Shown in pieces: positions 1-10,970 of a DNA stretch of 64,000 bases. The notes beneath the pieces are model-generated. The model did no database searches. It saw only the letters and a program-made list of their open reading frames with translations, and was not told the DNA's origin. Both the position numbers and the translations under genes were made by a program. Positions within the stretch are counted from its first letter, which is position 1, and the number at the start of each line of letters is the position of its first letter. The stretch is from Gambelia wislizenii (Eukaryota; Chordata; Lepidosauria; Squamata; Crotaphytidae). The DNA lies in the NCBI GenBank assembly GCA_030847615.1, contig JAUMIR010000003.1, positions 72,488,001 through 72,552,000 on the forward strand. Direction: 5' to 3'.

Positions 1-215
1 AAAGTAGGAAACAAAGCAGAATCAAAGGATGTAGGAAATCTGGCCTGGGATCAATGAAGCAGGAGAACAACTGGTTGAATTTTGTGAGGCCGACAGTTTG
101 TTCATCACAAACACATTCTTCAAACAACTCAAGAGGCAACTGTATACATGGACGTACATTTCTTCCCTAAGAAAACCCTATGAAATTCATAGCTTCACCA
201 TGAGTCGACAGGCAA
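1..215 (+). pseudogene. RTE/BovB-like LINE endonuclease relic (5' end outside window)
   Basis: Translating across one frameshift near base 53 gives KVGN..., then NEAGEQLVEFCEADSLFITN and, a little further on, QLYTWTYIS. The order KVG..., NEAGxxLxEFC, L.I.NT.F.Q.K.R.YTW is the usual pattern of the APE-type endonuclease of RTE-clade LINEs such as BovB. The relic begins at or before the window edge and loses similarity near 215. No intact frame remains, so it is a dead fragment. Assignment to BovB itself rather than another RTE lineage is inference. Confidence 0.6.
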
Positions 216-611
216 CTTGACAGCACATACACACACGTGAACAAGAGACCTCATGACACCCTGTCATCAACAGCCCTGCTCAGGTCCCACAAAATCAAAG
301 CTGTTATTTTCTTGCTTGAATCAATCCACCTATGGTGCCTCTTTCCCTACTGTATCTCATTTTACCAAGTATTATTGTCTTTTGTGGAGACAATTCGTTT
401 TTGTTTAATTTATGGACTACTTTGGCTCAAATTGTGAGCAATTTGTTGGCCCAAGAAATTCCATGCTTTTTAAAACTAATCATCACAGCCTGATGTTGGT
501 ATATGTCTGAAGTAGGTGGACAGACTGGGGGAATCCTTGGGGCTTGATGCTTTGGGCTGAATGATCCTTGCTCATAGTTGTCTCAACATCGGTGTGCTTT
601 CCCTAACCCCT

Positions 612-767
612 CCACTACAGACTTTATCAGCTGCGGCAAATATGGCATCATAAAGACACCTAATGATCGCAAAAGGGCACGCATACCAGACGACATTGTC
701 CTTTTGCGATCATGTAAAGTCTAAAAGCCATTCTATTTTATTGATGGGCCAAGCTGTCAATTGCAGC
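612..767. mobile_element. Fragment of the TTATCAGAC-terminus MITE family
   Basis: It begins with gactttatcagctgcggca, matching the left end of the complete 299-bp element at 51646-51944 (ggactttatcagacgcaaca), and shares the following 'catAAaGACAC' block. Near 742 it contains the ttttattgatggg hairpin-apex motif also found in that element. The right half is missing: the sequence passes directly into a CR1 tail at 768, so the CR1 insertion or a deletion removed it. Confidence 0.55.
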
Positions 768-1201
768 CAAAATGGTGGGAGGTCTGGAAGCCATGTCCTA
801 TGAGGAGTGGCTTAGGGAGCTGGGCATGTTTAGTTTGGAGAAGAGAAGGTTGAGAGGTGACATGATAGCCATGTTTAAATATTTGAAGGGATGTCATACT
901 GAGGCTGGGGCAAGCTTGTTTTCTGCTGCTCCAGAGACTAGGACACAGAGCAATGGGTTCAAACTACAGGAAAAGAGATTCCACCTAAACATTAGGAAGA
1001 ACTTCCTGACAGTAAGAGCTGTTTGGAAGTGGAATACACTGCCTCGGAGTGTGGTGGAGTCCCCTTCTTTGGAGGTTTTTAAACAGAGACTGGATGGCTA
1101 TCTGTCGGGAATGATTTGATTGTGTATTCCTGCATGGCAGAGGGTTGGACTAGATGGCCCTTGTAGTCTCTTCCAGCTCTATTATTCTATGATTCTATGA
1201 T
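768..1201 (+). mobile_element. CR1 LINE, 5'-truncated 3' end
   Basis: The 115-codon frame at 772-1119 carries the CR1 reverse-transcriptase C-terminal pattern ([55 protein letters not shown]). It is followed by the short CR1 3' UTR and the terminal repeat attctatgattctatga. Only the last ~430 bp are present, the usual result of incomplete target-primed reverse transcription. The frame is open but has no catalytic domain. Confidence 0.9.
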
Positions 1202-1364
1202 CTCCTGTGGTGCTTTTTTGCTGGCATTGCCAGCGTTTGAATCCTTGCACCATATTCCTCACGTGAATGCAGCATCAATGGGCAAATACTTCCGGTTCAG
1301 ATCATGACAGGCAGGTAGGGGATGCTCTTTTTATGAACCCCCGCCCCATGTACTTGGGACTTTT

Positions 1365-3435
1365 TTTAATTTTATTTTTTAATAAGTTACAATCATGTAA
1401 TCTTTTTTTAATAACATCTGCCATTTTTTGCTTTACATTGTAACTGTATTTATATAATCTAATGAAACAAACAAACAAACAAATAAAAAGATGAGTTCCT
1501 TCCTTGTTGGTTTTTCTTAGAAGATAATTTCTGTGTTTTCTTACTTATTTCTGCTCTGTTATTACTCCTATAATTGCTACTTCTGGTCATAGTTCCAAAA
1601 CAATGAGACATTAAACTATTAATCTTAGCAAAGCAAAGTAACTCCTACTAACCCAAAAATCATCAATTTACTATTTTAATGTTGTTGGGAATCTACCTTC
1701 CCAATTTCTTTCCAAAGTTTTTTAATAGGTTCCTATTCTGCTTCTATTTTTTCCAGTGCTTTGTCTTTTAATCTCGCAGTTAGTTTGTCCATGTCCATAG
1801 CATCGTAGAGTTTCACGAGCCATTCCCCAACAGTAGGGATTCTTTTGTCTTTCCAGTATTGAGCATACTGAATTCTCGCAATGGTTATCATGTATAGTAG
1901 AAGCTTTTCTTCCCCCTTTGCTGCATTAGTACCAATTCTATCAACCATGTTCAGTAAGTATATTTCTAGTTCCAATGGATAATTTATGCCTATAATTTCT
2001 TTTATTTTGTCATGTATTCTTTTCCAATAAGATCTAGCTCGTGAACATTTCCACCAAATGTGATGGAATGTTCCTTCCCCTTTCCCACATTTCCAACACT
2101 CCCTTTCCCCAGTCTTGTACATGTTATCAAGTTTGACTGGAGTTAAATACCATTGGTATAGCATTTTAAAATAATTTTCTTTCATTTTTTGGGATAAAGT
2201 GAACTTTTGCGTTATTCGCCATGAATTCTCCCATCTATCTAGTTCTATTACATGACCTATCTCTTTAGCCCATCTTATCATTGTATCTTTTATTAATTCA
2301 TCTTCCAGTTCTCTATCAAGGATAATTTTATAGTAATTTGCTATCTGATGTTTCTTGGTTCCATAGATTATTTTATCTATTTCATTTTGTTCTACTTGAA
2401 AGTTCTCTAATTTTAAATCCATTTCGAACCTCTCATATAGTTGTTTATACAAAAACCAGGTAACCTTATAACCTTCGCCCTGTAATTCTTCTCTAGATTT
2501 TAATTTCACCTGGTTAATTTTTGAGCAGATACAAATGTTTTGATATTTTAAGCATTCCTGATCTGATGTGTTTGATATCCCAAAAAGAGCCTCCTGGGTC
2601 GAGACCCCTACTGGTATCTTTGGATAAAAAATTTTCTTTAGCTCCAGCCAGATCTTGAACAATGCCTTTCTAACATAATGGTGGTCAAATGCTTTGTTCT
2701 CTTTCTTTTTATTATAGAAAAGGTACACATGCCATTCAAAAATGAGGTCATGTCCCTCCAAAGCTAATATTTTAGGGCTATCTAAACGCATCCAGGGTTC
2801 TAGCCAAGTGAAGGAGCATGCCTGGTAATATTTATAAAGATTTGGCATTGCAAATTCTCCTCTTTCTTTTCTTTCAGTTAATAGTTTGTATTTTATCCTC
2901 GCTTTCTTACACCCCAAATAAAGTTAAGTATTTCTTTGTTCCAGATTTTGAAACAATTATTATTTGTTATTATCAGAATATTTTGAAACAAAAACATAAA
3001 CCTTGGTAAGATCATCATTTTTATTACAGCTATTTTTCCTAGTATCGATAAATTCATTTTAGACCATCTAATCAAATCTTTCGTCATCTCTTTCCACATT
3101 TTTTTATAATTGTTTTCAAATAGATCTGCGTTTCTTTTAGTTAACCAGATCCCCAGATACTTGATTTTCTCCTCTTTTTAAAATCCTGTTATCTTTTTCA
3201 TTAACACTTCTTCCTCTTTCTTAATATTCTTTGTGAGCATGACCGTTTTCTCATTATTAATTCTGAAACCTGAGACTGCCACAAAGTTTTCTAGTATGAC
3301 TTTGAAGTCTTCAAGCTGTTCCACAGGATCTTCAAAAATGACCACCAAATCGTCAGCAAAGGTTTTGGTCTTAAATTCATTTCCTTTAATTGTGGCTCCT
3401 CTGATCTTTCTGTTTGTTCTAATATTATTAGTTAA
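1365..3435 (-). mobile_element. 5'-truncated L1 insertion with 15-bp TSD
   Basis: The 15-mer gtacttgggactttt occurs at 1350-1364 and again at 3436-3450 and brackets the element exactly. On the minus strand the element ends in an A-rich tail (poly-T at 1361-1380 on the plus strand), preceded by a 3' UTR and the ORF2 C-terminus. Tail plus long perfect TSD are the hallmark of L1 target-primed reverse transcription. The 5' end stops inside the reverse-transcriptase domain, giving about 2.07 kb of an element that would be 6-7 kb when full length. Confidence 0.92.
1733..3430 (-). pseudogene. L1 ORF2 C-terminal half (RT catalytic box to zinc knuckle), broken
   Basis: Reading on the minus strand, the RT active-site box TFADD lies at 3349-3363. 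It is followed by the thumb-like segment (MWKEMTKDLIRWSKMNLSIL; frame 2893-3099) and then a 394-codon frame (1733-2917) with the L1 C-terminal pattern MLYQWYLTP and the zinc-knuckle CWKCGKGEGTFHHIWWKC. Frameshifts near 2900 and 3100-3200 separate the pieces. The C-terminal frame is long and open, so decay is moderate. It lacks the endonuclease and most of the RT and cannot act autonomously. Confidence 0.9.
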
Positions 3436-3450
3436 GTACTTGGGACTTTT

Positions 3451-4129
3451 AAAATGTGTTTCTGTGGGAAAGTAATGAGTCTAAAAATAAAATTGTATTA
3501 AAAAATTCCAGGATCTAGTCCCTTTAAAAAACAACAAGAAATATCTCCTTTAAAAAAGGGAGTTAAAAATCATTCACTTTAACTTCATGTTCATGCTTCA
3601 TCCAGAGTGCGCTTAGGAAATGCTGACTTGAACTCTATTAACATTTAAAAAGTGTATTCAAGAGGTCTGGGATCCCCCCAGTTAAATTAGACTCATTACA
3701 AAACAAAGAGGTCAGTTTAAAATGCAAATCAAAGTTTACTGAAGGTATATCAATCTCAATCTACATACTAAAACATACTTAAAAAGAGGTCCCTAACTAA
3801 AGGTATTTAGGTAATAAAACTCACTCAGCCTACAGCAGTAGGAGGCAGGCTTCCGATGCATCATGGCATGGTTTCAGATGGCTTAAGATGGCTAAGATAT
3901 GGCTCCAGCCTCATGGAGAGACTCAAACTTAAAAGAGAAGTTACACAAAAGCAATAAAATTCAAATTAGGTCATGTGTTGAATGACCCAGCACTCCAGTT
4001 GGCTGGAACTGTCCAGTGAAATAAGAGAAAGGGAATTTTGGGAGAACAAATGCATGCAGGGAAAAACCCTAGACTTATCTTAGGATGTGAATGAGGTACA
4101 CAAGATTGCTTTTACATTACAATGATTAT
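3451..4129. other. Unassigned block; possible LTR-like repeat
   Basis: No coding feature is seen. Between about 3660 and 4100 the composition (a long A-rich stretch with 'caaagtttactgaagg' and mixed purine blocks) resembles the reverse complement of a retroviral-type LTR end, but I found neither a TSD nor a second copy in the window. Treat it as unannotated. Confidence 0.2.
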
Positions 4130-4410
4130 TTCCCCACATACTACAGTTTCTGTGCTTGTGTCTACGTTTTCTGTGTGGGTTTTTTGCTTTAATTTTTAAA
4201 TTTTCCATGCTAGCATCTTCTCATAAGAATCAGTGAGATCTCAACCCCAGAAGTAAACAGAGCTCTGTTTATGCTTCATTACTGCTGGGGATGCCTCTTT
4301 TACACTGCTCAGGGTAAGTCTGGTGGGCAGGGGGGTTCTTTTGCCAGCATAAAAACGCATCAAAATATGCCAGCAAAAGAACTTTCATGGCGTCTGCTCT
4401 GATAAAGTCC
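4130..4410. mobile_element. Degenerate TTATCAGAC-terminus MITE, right end
   Basis: It ends in ctctgataaagtcc, the family right terminus (compare cgtctgataaagtcc at 51930-51944). The interior 'ttttgctttaatttttaaattttccatg' and 'cttctcataagaatca' resemble the interior of the elements at 14300-14833 and, in reverse, 44250-44852. It includes a splice-donor-like gggtaagt near 4311. The left end is not recognisable. Confidence 0.5.
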
Positions 4411-4849
4411 TACATTTCCCAAGCAAGTTTGCAAGTATGCATATATAACATAAAGGAACCATGCCCAAAGAGTTATAGACCAAAAATGCACCTTTGAAAG
4501 ATTTTTTTTCAATCATTTTTTAAATGACATTCACAACTGCCAACTCAATTCCAGATCAAACCCAGAGTTCTCCCATCCCTAAGGTAAATTGTACTGTGTT
4601 CATGTACTTCCTAATCAATCACAGAACAAACAAACATTCTATAAATTTACATTTTTTTCCCTCTGGACTAACTTTGACTAACTCTTCTACAAACATACAA
4701 ATCCTAATGAAAGAGATATGTTAGCACACAGACCATACTTGGCCTTTCAGACCCAAATCCAACATTTTGCCTTTTCTTCTCCATTCATCTCTGTCATAGG
4801 AATGGTTAGGTCATCTTAAACTTATAAATTGGTGGTATTTAAACCCCTT

Positions 4850-5160
4850 TAAATTAAATTATATCAAGAAGGATGCTCCGGATGAACATTGGTGTTGCAG
4901 TGGAGACAAAGGCTCTGACATTCATATGTGGTGGCACTACCCCCAAGTGTTCCAGTTCTGGTATAAAGTCTGTATTGAAATAAAGATAGCCATCAAGCAA
5001 TTTGGGTCTTTCCTCCCTCTTTATAGATATTAAGAAATCTAGCACCGAAAACTTGATTAGTTTTTTGTAGTTCAGCGGTAACATTAAGTGTGTTTCCCGA
5101 CTCACTGGGAGCACCAATTTGCAGATCATGGCTGCAGGCAAAGTGAGGATGGGATTGGGC
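4850..5160 (+). pseudogene. Old L1 ORF2 C-terminal relic
   Basis: On the plus strand one frame reads KKDAPDEHWCCSGDKGSD, then IHMWWHYPQVFQFWYKV. The HMWW motif after a Cys-rich stretch, followed by QxFW..V, matches the C-terminal zinc-knuckle region of L1 ORF2 (C..C....G...HMWW.C...FW). One expected Cys is replaced and stops follow, so it is an ancient fragment. An open 103-codon frame on the opposite strand (4854-5165) is an antisense shadow of this relic. The short matched length limits confidence. Confidence 0.45.
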
Positions 5161-5399
5161 ACCATGTTTCAGGTGCTGGGATTGTTTGTCTTTTCCAGAA
5201 GCCCATACAGTTTTCCTGGGCTCTTTTATGGAGTGGGAAGGCTAGCCAATCAGAGGCAGCCTAGTTGGCTGGCAGGGTCAAGGCTTGGGAACAACTGAAA
5301 ATGTCACTGAGGTCCTCTCTTAGTCCATGTAAATTGCTTCCCCTGCCACACAACAGTCAGTCAGCTTTGATTATCATTCATGCTCACCTTCTCTTAGAG

Positions 5400-6395
5400 G
5401 TAGTAGAGATGGTGAGGGGGGAAAAACCCTCTTAGAATCCACGGGGAATCCCATGTGTCCATATGAGATCCCGCAGTGTTCTTTCCTTTCCAGGAAAAAA
5501 GGGAGCAAAAGTCAGGGCAAGTACGCAGCAGAAGCCTCTGGGACTTTTCCCAAGTTTTTTTTTTTAAAAAAACCATGGAAATGTGCACCCTTGCCTGTTA
5601 GGACAACTGAATCACATTGCACTGCATTGCTGGAGAGGACAGCTGATTGGTTGGATGTGCACAGGGGGTGGAGCATGGTAAGACAGCAGATTGCGGAACA
5701 ACCATGTTGGATTGTCGCCGTCGCAATCGTGCGCTCAGGTGATGAAACAGGCTTTCTTTCCTTTTTTATTATTATTTAAGCAGAAGATCACTCTTCTGCA
5801 CGTTGGAGTTAGGAGATTTTCAGACCGCGTTTCAGCGTGCCTAGCACGGGAGGGACTTTCGGGAGAGGGACGGCGGTCTTGCGCGGCAGGGGGGAGTTTT
5901 CGGACGCCGTTGTCCCTCTCCCGAAACCATCCGTGTCACTTCCGTGAAGCTTTGGAAGCCTCAGTGCCATATTTTAATCACAGGCAACCTCCGTGATTAA
6001 AATATGGCTCTGCGGCTTCCGAAGCTTCACGGAAGTGACACGGATGGTTTCGGGAGAGGGACAACGGCGTCCGAAAATGCCCCCCTGCCACGCAAGACCG
6101 CCGTCCCTCTCCCGAAAGCTCCTCCCATGCTAGGCATGCTGAAACGCGGTCTGAAAATCTCCTCAGTTTTTTTTATGCTGTTTGGCTGGGTCAAGTTGGG
6201 GAGTACAAAACCACAAATAATTCACTCGCTCCCATCATCTTGATTTGCTGGCATGCCTCCGTGTGAACAGGAAACATGGAGAGCTTCACACACCAACAAT
6301 CTTGCCCAAAAATTGTCAAGATGGATGACAGCTGCTGCAAATTGGCATTTCTGCACCCCAATTCACGTTTTATTCCCTCGTCTAGACCAGCCCTT
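5400..6395 (+). mobile_element. Non-autonomous DNA element, family A, split by a foldback MITE
   Basis: It shares ordered blocks with copies at 9013, 26755, 37514, 61930 and 62712: 'gatcccgca', a 'gctgattggttggatgtgcacaggggg' box, 'accatgttggattgtc', then 'atcatcttgatttgc' and a right end 'cgtctagaccagcccttag'. The other copies end in gtctac/gtctat-type termini followed by GGGG or CCCC, suggesting hAT-like ends, but no TSD is clear here. About 351 bp in its middle (5812-6162) are a later insertion. No transposase is encoded. Confidence 0.65.
5812..6162. mobile_element. 351-bp foldback (palindromic) MITE
   Basis: The termini are ggagattttcagaccgcg and cgcggtctgaaaatctcc, a perfect 18-bp inverted match. 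The two arms remain complementary to a centre at about 5980-5997, where the loop aggcaacctcc sits between cac and gtg. The flanks are tta (5809-5811) and tca (6163-6165), an imperfect 3-bp TSD. GC-rich arms with little decay suggest a recent insertion or constraint from pairing. It interrupts the family A element. Frames seen here are palindrome artefacts. Confidence 0.85.
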
Positions 6396-7107
6396 AGCAT
6401 TTGCAGTTCACCTACCTGGGAAGCATCATCTCCTCAGATGCCAAGATTGACAAAGAGATCGATCACAGATTAGGAAAGGCATATAGTGCATTTGGAAGAC
6501 TTCACAAAAGGGTCTGGAGCAATAAACACCTGAGGCAAAGCACAAAAATCAGTGTGTATAGAGCCATTGTACTGTCTATCCTCCTTTATGGATCTGAAAC
6601 ATGGGTCACCTATCGCCACCACCTACGACTCCTCGAGCACTTTCATCAGCGCTGTCTACGCACAATCCTAAATATACACTGGACTGACTGTGTGACGAAT
6701 GTTGCTGTCCTTGAGCAAGCAGGGATCACCAGTATTGAGGCCATGATATTGAGAACGCAGCTGCGCTGGGCAGGGCACGTTTCTAGGATGGAGGACCATC
6801 GCCTCCCAAAAATAGTACTCTATGGTGAACTCGCCACGGGTCAGCGTAAGAGGGGCGCTCCAAAAAAGCGATACAAAGACTCCCTGAAACAACATCTCAG
6901 GCTCGGCCAAATGGATCACCAACAGTGGTCCGCCCTGGCCTCACATCGGGAGGCATGGAGACGCACTATCCACAATGCTGCAGCCTTATTTGAGAGAATT
7001 TTGCAACCGGACTTATCTCGGATTGGCCTTTATAGTCATCAGCGCGCTTACAGAAAGCACGGGATGAGTCATTCCTGAATCTTTGTTTGCGAAGAAAAGC
7101 CAGAGAT
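6396..7107 (+). mobile_element. Non-LTR retrotransposon 3' half with C-terminal zinc-finger-like tail
   Basis: The 225-codon frame 6401-7078 reads YLGSIISSDAKIDKEI, LLYGSETWVTYRHHLRLLEH, RCLRTILNIHW, LRWAGHVSRMEDHRLPKIVL and GAPKKRYKDSLKQHLRLGQ. This is the post-RT region found in several non-LTR lineages; I cannot fix the clade. Other copies end with a CAFCNRTC...H..RRKH finger-like tail. Here about 115 bp covering the first two cysteines are deleted (after 6994) while the reading frame stays open. The 3' end is 'cgaagaaaagccagaga'. The 5' end abuts family A directly. Confidence 0.8.
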
Positions 7108-7114
7108 AGATGAG

Positions 7115-7425
7115 CCTTCTTAGTAGCTGGCTCCCACCTTCTGGAACTCCCTTCCTGAGCTGACTAGGCTGGCCCCCTTTTTGCTTTCCTTTTGCCGGCA
7201 GGCAAAGACATTTTTATTTAAGCAGGTTTTTAACATCTAAGCAAGGCAGCTTTTCTGGGGATATTTTATCTGTGTTTTTTATTATTATTATTTCTGTCCA
7301 TTTCTTAAATGTTTTTATACTGTTTTATCTGGTTTTACTGTTTTTATTATCATCTTTGGGAGCTGCCTTGCATCTCATTTTGAGAGAAAGGTGGTATACA
7401 AATGCAATAAATAAATAAATATTAT
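7115..7425 (+). mobile_element. L2-type LINE 3' end
   Basis: A degraded frame reads APTFWNSLPELTRLAPFLLSF and KTFLFKQVF, the C-terminal pattern of L2-clade ORF2 (LWNSLP...F...LKT.LF). It is followed by a 3' UTR ending 'gtggtatacaaatgcaataaataaataaat', the short-repeat tail typical of L2 and related LINEs. The catalytic part is absent. Confidence 0.65.
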
Positions 7426-7440
7426 TGTTTTGGTATTAGG

Positions 7441-7585
7441 CTGCTGCTGCTGCTATTATTATTACTATTATTATTATTATTATTATTCCTGACTTTCCCC
7501 CAGTTTGGGACTCAAAGCAGCTTACAACAAATTTAAAAACTCATAGTTAAAAATTCATAAAACACAAACATTAAAAGGAGATGGT
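7441..7585 (-). repeat. (TTA)n microsatellite plus antisense LINE 3'-UTR fragment
   Basis: A gctgctgct/attatt run (7441-7487) is followed by 'gggactcaaagcagcttacaac', which read on the minus strand is a common LINE 3'-UTR segment ending in an AT-rich tail. Related fragments lie near 22.7 kb and 61.1 kb. Confidence 0.5.
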
Positions 7586-9012
7586 AATACTGCTAATATG
7601 GATTGTCACAACTTTGGTGCTGGATCCAGTTGGGGATAGATGTAACTGTGAATCCATCATAACCAGTATGCAACACTCCTGTAAAAGAACTTGGAGGTTC
7701 AGGAAACAAATCTGGCTCTGGGAAAGTTGGCTCTGCCTCACTCCCAGGTGGTAAAGAACCACACAGTGGGTTCCGACTGAGTTGATTCCTGTATCTTTCA
7801 TTCCAGTACTACCCAGCAGGTAGGCTGAGTGAATGGGTTTCCATCAGCCAGCAGGTGTGTCACCAAGAACTTGATCCGGACCTCTAGTGAGGGCCAAGCC
7901 TCTTCAGCAGTAACCAATAAAGTTATGGCCTTTTCCCTTCCCACAAAATATGCCCTGTTTTTATTCTTGTGAAACACTAAGCTCCACGCCCACTGCTGGA
8001 TTTGTAATTATTGCACAAAAATGGAGAGGTCAAAACACTCTGTCAATTTTAAAATGGAGAGACAAATTATAGTCCCTAGTGCTTATGAAACAAAAAAATC
8101 ACTTTATATTTACCTTCCTCAATAAATGATGACAGACACAATGAAATTTTTAATGGAATTTGGCATCCATTTATCTCTCGTGCAGATAGCAGTTCATACA
8201 AATTCAGTATACCAACTTCTCATGGAAATTTATGGAAAGATCAGATGCATTAATAAGTAACATTTATAATTAACTTGTTTTATAGAATGATGGGAAAACA
8301 TTGAGAATATGAGTCTCCTATGGAAAGTTTTTCATCTCTCCTTCTGTAGATTGAAATCATCTCTCCTATAGATCAGAATGATCTTTTTATTGATTATTTG
8401 GTTTCCCCACCCCCGGTGATTTTTTTTTTAATGAATGGTTAAGTAGTATGTTTATGGATCCCGCTTTTCCTATGATTTAAGCCAAGACAGAATCATTTGT
8501 GGAACAGATGTTATTATCTCATTGATGTAGTTTGCGCAATGATATTAAACTGCAATAATATCAGAAGACATTACATTGTTCTTCAGTCCACATGGGAACA
8601 TACAGCTTTGCTACTAAGACAAATTGCAATTATACGTACTATGTTATTTTTTTTATTTCTCATTCAATTTTGTACAGAAGTACAGAGTTGTCAAAATGGC
8701 CATACCTGCAGGCTGCCATTAGTTGTGCAAGTCAATGAACTGAAGCTATGTATTTTAACAAAATCGTTCACAGAAATGGCTAGAAAGCTGCTGAGGCCAA
8801 TAATAATTTGGATTTCAGTTAGTGTTCATGAATACAATTTTGAAGGCATCACTGAGAATGATCATGAGGAAACAGCAATTTAAGCACTAAGGAAATGTTT
8901 ACTTTTAAAAATTCTAAGAAAGGTCTCTTGAGAAGGAGCCTGTGTCCTTGAAAACTATATTACAGCTAGTGATTTGCTACAATTACTTGAATCTAGTGAG
9001 CTTAGGAATGGA
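7586..9012. other. No gene recognised
   Basis: AT-rich sequence without matches to the other repeats in the window. A 128-codon plus-strand frame (8497-8883) has no recognisable motif, is biased towards hydrophobic and AT-rich codons, and is within chance expectation for this length of DNA. Confidence 0.4.
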
Positions 9013-9410
9013 ATCTAAGGGGCTGTCTAAACTGTGAAAATACTCCTCATGGAATGGAAGGAGAATCCTACCTGTCTTAATGGGATCCCGCATTGTTTTG
9101 CCTTCTTCAGAAGGAGGGGGCCAAAAACGCCAAAAACTCAGAAGGAAAAGCTTTTGTGGCTTTGCCCAGAGTTTTAAAAAAACAGCAAGGGGATTGTTCA
9201 TTCCTGCTCATTGGGATAGGTGATTTACTTTGATCACTTTCCCATAGGAGAGGAAGCACAAAGCTGATTGGCCAGATGAGCGCAGGGGAGTGGTAGGGCT
9301 TGCTAACAAGGCAAGCACCTGGTGTCGCCATGTTGATTTTTCACCTTAGAGAGTGAACGCTAAGGAGAGAAAGCAGGGTGTTTTGTGTGTCCACATGCTG
9401 CTGGAGCCTC
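9013..9410 (+). mobile_element. Family A DNA element, left part
   Basis: Starts ggggctgtctaaactgtgaaa, then has the family blocks 'gatcccgcattgt', 'cattcctgctcattggga', 'agctgattggccagatgagc' and 'ttgctaacaaggcaagcacc', 'cgccatgttg'. It is close to the copy at 61930 in order and spacing. The right end is replaced by the hairpin and GC-rich sequence after 9411. Confidence 0.7.
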
Positions 9411-9600
9411 TTTTTATTGATGGAAAACCTCCATCAATAAAAAGCAGCACCCACAGCACGGGGGGGGGGAGGTCAGGAGGATGTCAGGAGGAGGACAGAG
9501 GAGGACAAGGCTGTCTGAAACGGGGCTGTGTAAGGGTGGCAGCCCCATTCTTCTCCCGGCCTCCGGGGGGGGGGAGTTCCCCCATTTGAAAAAGTCCAAA
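9411..9600. repeat. Hairpin apex and G-rich segment
   Basis: ctttttattgatgga and tccatcaataaaaag form a perfect 15-bp stem around a 5-nt spacer (about 9412-9446). The same apex motif occurs at 51775-51812 and in degraded form at 735-765. A G-run and GGA-rich sequence follow to about 9580, with a second G-run near 9567. Confidence 0.6.
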
Positions 9601-10283
9601 GTTCACTTGTCACAATCACCGATTTATGCATTTGCATGTGTGAATCTGCCGTAAGAGAAGGTTGAGGTCCTACACACCTCTTAAAGGCTGCTTGTTGCAT
9701 GCTATAGTATGTTCAAATGTGAACACTGTGTTCAAATGTGAACACTGAGGCAAAGATGCAAGAGTGCAGGAAGAAGAAGCACAAAGAAGCGAGAAATGAT
9801 GAGAAATGCATGTAAGGAGTAACTAGGAACCAATGTGAGCTTTCTCAAGCTTGACTCTGAATCAGAAATCAAAAATATTCCTTTTTTGGAGTAGACTTTC
9901 CAGGGTCCCTCATTGGTCATGTTATTTTGGGGATTCTGGTACTTGTTGTCCACAAAGTAACTTTCCTGAAGTCTGTTCTAAATTATCTGAGGTCTCTCCC
10001 TACCCAGATCTAGTCTGGAAAATCTCAGATCATTTTTGCAAGCCAATGAAAATCTCTCCTTTATTAGGGAGAGATTTCACCATGCCTCTGAAATCTCTGA
10101 GTGATGCTGACCTGGGTAATCCCCTGATAGACCCAAAAGAGTTTTCTTTTCTAGTTGTGCGAAGTATTTCTCAACTAGGGAAACTGGCAGTTCATCTCAT
10201 CCTTGTATTTCAGTCTGACTAGGAGAATAAAGCAGGGCTCTCCTTTGAGACAGGTTTGTGTGGGCCCTCAGCATTCTTCTCTA
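9601..10283. other. No gene recognised; short palindromic repeat relic near 9895
   Basis: A 123-codon plus-strand frame (9851-10222) shows no family motif. Bases 9890-9965 ('gactttccaggg...ttgttgtccacaaagtaactttcc') resemble half of the ggactacaactccc palindrome family also seen at 57465 and 60585. Confidence 0.35.
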
Positions 10284-10386
10284 AGGGTGTGTCTACAGTG
10301 TAGAAATAATGCAGTTTGACACCGCTTTAACTGCCATGGCTCCATCCTACAGAATCCTGTGGCTTGTATCTATGAGGCACCCCCTC
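10284..10386. mobile_element. Half copy of hAT-like foldback MITE (family E)
   Basis: The sequence gggtgtgtctacagtgtag, aataatgcagtttgacacc, 'ttaactgccatggctcc' is one arm of the ~227-bp foldback best seen at 26287-26513. The second arm is absent; a minus-strand LINE begins at the break. Confidence 0.65.
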
Positions 10387-10970
10387 TCTGGCTTTTCTTC
10401 GCAAACAAAGATTCAGGAAGGACTCATCCCGTGCTTTCTGCGAGCACGCTGATGACTAAAAAGGCCAATCCAAGATAAACAAGTCCGGTTGCAGAAAGCA
10501 CAGCAAAAGGTCTCCTTGGGTGATGTTTCCGGGTTGTGATTCTTTCTGCGTTGTCGTTTCTCTTCAAGACTTTTTCGGCATGAGTTCTCAAATAAAGCTG
10601 CAGCATTGTGGATAGTGCGTCTCCATGCCTCCCGATGTGAGGCCAGGGCAGACCATTGTTGGTGATCAATTTGGCCGAGCCTGAGATGTTGTTTCAGGGA
10701 GTCCTTGTATCGCTTTTTTGGAGTGCCCCTCTTACGCTGACCTGTGGCGAGTTCACTGTAGAGTACTATTTTTGGGAGGCGATGGTCCTCCATCCTAGAA
10801 ACATGCCCTACCCAGTGCAGCTGTGTCCTCAATATCATGGCCTCAGTGCTGGTGATCCCTGCTTGCTCAAGGACAGCAACTTTCGTCACATAGTCAGTCC
10901 AGTGTATATTTAGGATTGTGCGTATACAGCGCTGATGAAAACGTTCAAGGAGTCATAAGTGGTGGTGATA
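10384..10970 (-). mobile_element. Non-LTR retrotransposon 3' end with zinc-finger-like tail
   Basis: Minus-strand 158-codon frame (10413-10889): VLEQAGITSTEAMILRTQLH, HVSRMEDHRLPKIVLYSELA, then an undeleted tail CAFCNRTCLSWIGLFSHQRA RRKH, a C2H2-like spacing (C-x2-C, H-x4/5-H). Its 3' end (cagagag... on the minus strand) starts near 10384. A possible short TSD gcacc is present at about 10377 and 10972. It is the same family as 6396, 13872 and 43081. Confidence 0.8.

Noticed and set aside
5453..6243. ORFs of 108, 101 and 79 codons
   Set aside because: They lie across family A and the foldback MITE; the same peptide recurs antisense at 57092-57274 only because the MITE is palindromic.
8497..8883. 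128-codon ORF
   Set aside because: No domain, no homologous copy in the window, codon content follows AT-rich background.
9851..10222. 123-codon ORF
   Set aside because: Begins inside a palindromic repeat relic and has no recognisable motif.
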